From Actinomycetota bacterium (lineage in GTDB: Bacteria; Actinomycetota; Actinomycetes; Streptosporangiales; Streptosporangiaceae), in assembly GCA_003168295.1 (NCBI GenBank), contig PMST01000199.1, forward strand, positions 519 through 6,080: 5,562 nt of DNA, given 5' to 3'. Each line of letters opens with the position of its first letter. Position 1 is the first letter of the stretch. Position numbers and translations under genes: made by a program. Under the pieces are notes generated by a model. The model did not search any database. It was not told the origin of the DNA and saw only the letters and a program-made list of their open reading frames with translations. Positions 4,774-5,562 of this stretch are shown in pieces.

Positions 4774-5562
4774 TGATGCCGACCACCGGGGCCAGCCCAG
4801 CCTGGCGCACCGTTTCTTCGTCCTCGGGGTACTTCAGTACCGTGCTCAGCGTCTGGTCGGCCACCGGCACGGCCAGTTCCTGCTGGCCGAACACACTGAC
4901 CGCGAAGGCCCAGGCGATGGCCTCGGAGACGCCCGGCGGCTTGGTCAGGTCCAGCGCGCGCAGCCGATGCACCGCGGCCGCGACCTGGCCGGCCAGCCGT
5001 TCCCCCGCGACCGGCACCCGCCGGCGGATAATCTCGGTCACCCGGGCTGTGTCCGGGTAGGCGATCCAGTGATACAGGCAACGCCGCTTCAGCGCGTCAT
5101 GCAGGTCCCGGGTCCGGTTCGAGGTGAGCACGGTGACCGGCGGCAGCACGGCCCGCTGGGTGCCCAGCTCGGGGATGGTGACCGCCGACTCGGCCAGCAG
5201 CTCGAACAGGAACGCCTCGAACTCGTCGTCGGCCCGGTCGACCTCGTCGATGAGCAGCACCGCGGGCCGCGGCCCGGGATGCAGCAGCGCGGTCAGCAGC
5301 GGCCGGGATAGCAGGTACTCAGCGGAGAACAGGTCCTTGTCCCGGATGGGTTCGCCCGCCGCTTCGGCCAGCCGGATGGCCAGCAGCTGGCGCGGGTAGT
5401 TCCACTCGTACAGCGCCTCTGAGGCGGCGATGCCCTCGTAGCACTGGAGCCGGACCAGCGGGGTGTCCAGCACGCTGGCCAGTGCCTTGGCCGCCTCGGT
5501 CTTGCCCACGCCCGGCTCGCCCTCGAGCAGGATCGGCTGACCCATCCGGACGGCCAGGAACA
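4766..5562 (-). CDS. MoxR/CoxD-like AAA+ ATPase, 5' end outside window
   Basis: The frame is open through the right edge, so the N-terminus is missing; the visible part begins FLAVRMGQPILLEG. Numbering from the Met encoded at 5545, Walker A is G9-EPGVGKT16, Walker B is VLLIDE (96-101, D100 and E101), sensor 1 is TSNRTRD (141-147), and the arginine-finger or sensor 2 region is near K153-R154-R155 in ALKRRC. A C-terminal helical lid follows to the stop. Such ATPases act as cytoplasmic chaperones that hydrolyse ATP to remodel or load cofactor into a client, together with a VWA partner. The VWA gene follows directly with an 8-base overlap, which fixes the pairing. The Met at 5545 is probably internal, since only eight residues before Walker A would be short for the family. 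Its promoter and any upstream partner genes lie outside the window. Confidence 0.9.
   Translation of the reverse strand, partial: FLAVRMGQPILLEGEPGVGKTEAAKALASVLDTPLVRLQCYEGIAASEALYEWNYPRQLLAIRLAEAAGEPIRDKDLFSAEYLLSRPLLTALLHPGPRPAVLLIDEVDRADDEFEAFLFELLAESAVTIPELGTQRAVLPPVTVLTSNRTRDLHDALKRRCLYHWIAYPDTARVTEIIRRRVPVAGERLAGQVAAAVHRLRALDLTKPPGVSEAIAWAFAVSVFGQQELAVPVADQTLSTVLKYPEDEETVRQAGLAPVVGIID

Noticed and set aside
3595..5311. Long forward frames opposite the VWA and ATPase genes
   Set aside because: Their translations are low-complexity and rich in Arg, Gly, Pro and His, as expected for the antisense of G/C-biased codons. The minus-strand frames carry complete MIDAS and Walker motifs.
1..5562. 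CRISPR array, tRNA, rRNA or insertion sequence
   Set aside because: No regularly spaced repeats, cloverleaf, rRNA segments, transposase or terminal inverted repeats were seen on either strand.

Overview
The window looks like chromosomal DNA from a high-GC actinobacterium. Most genes are strongly G/C-biased at third codon positions (a hand count of 3841-3900 gives 46 of 60 G/C). Start codons include GTG and TTG, one gene appears to be leaderless, and the families present (DUF6510, a cytosolic sulfite-oxidase-like protein, a CoxD/CoxE-like pair) are typical of that phylum. A genus cannot be named from the sequence.

Layout. (1) Positions 1-287 hold no gene I can support. A promoter near 253-281 points right at a leaderless TauE/SafE-type membrane permease (288-1085, +). 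(2) A small hypothetical gene (1089-1568, -) converges on the permease with only 3 bases between the two stop codons. Its base composition is clearly lower in G/C than its neighbours. (3) Positions 1569-1900 are mostly non-coding. They hold the promoter and ribosome binding site of the hypothetical gene and a perfect 10-bp stem-loop (1793-1815), probably the terminator of the operon arriving from the right. (4) A tight minus-strand operon runs from 3464 to 1901. It encodes a sulfite-oxidase-like molybdopterin protein, an FAD/NAD(P) ferredoxin-reductase-like flavoprotein, and an 81-residue DUF6510-type protein with two CxxC motifs. These genes overlap by 31 and 1 bases. (5) Upstream on the same strand, 3553-5562 holds a CoxE-like von Willebrand A protein and a MoxR/CoxD-like AAA+ ATPase. 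Their reading frames overlap by 8 bases, and the ATPase runs off the right edge.

How the genes may work together. The central operon reads as a self-contained redox module: NAD(P)H to FAD reductase, possibly through a rubredoxin-like Cys4 protein, to a cytoplasmic molybdenum enzyme. I infer that it may run in the reductive direction, by analogy with MsrP/YedY, rather than as a true sulfite oxidase. CoxD/CoxE-type ATPase plus VWA pairs are known from maturation of the molybdenum CO dehydrogenase. Their position directly upstream of another molybdenum protein is suggestive, but they may instead serve a molybdenum hydroxylase beyond the right edge. The permease family includes sulfite and sulfoacetate exporters, but its substrate here is unknown.
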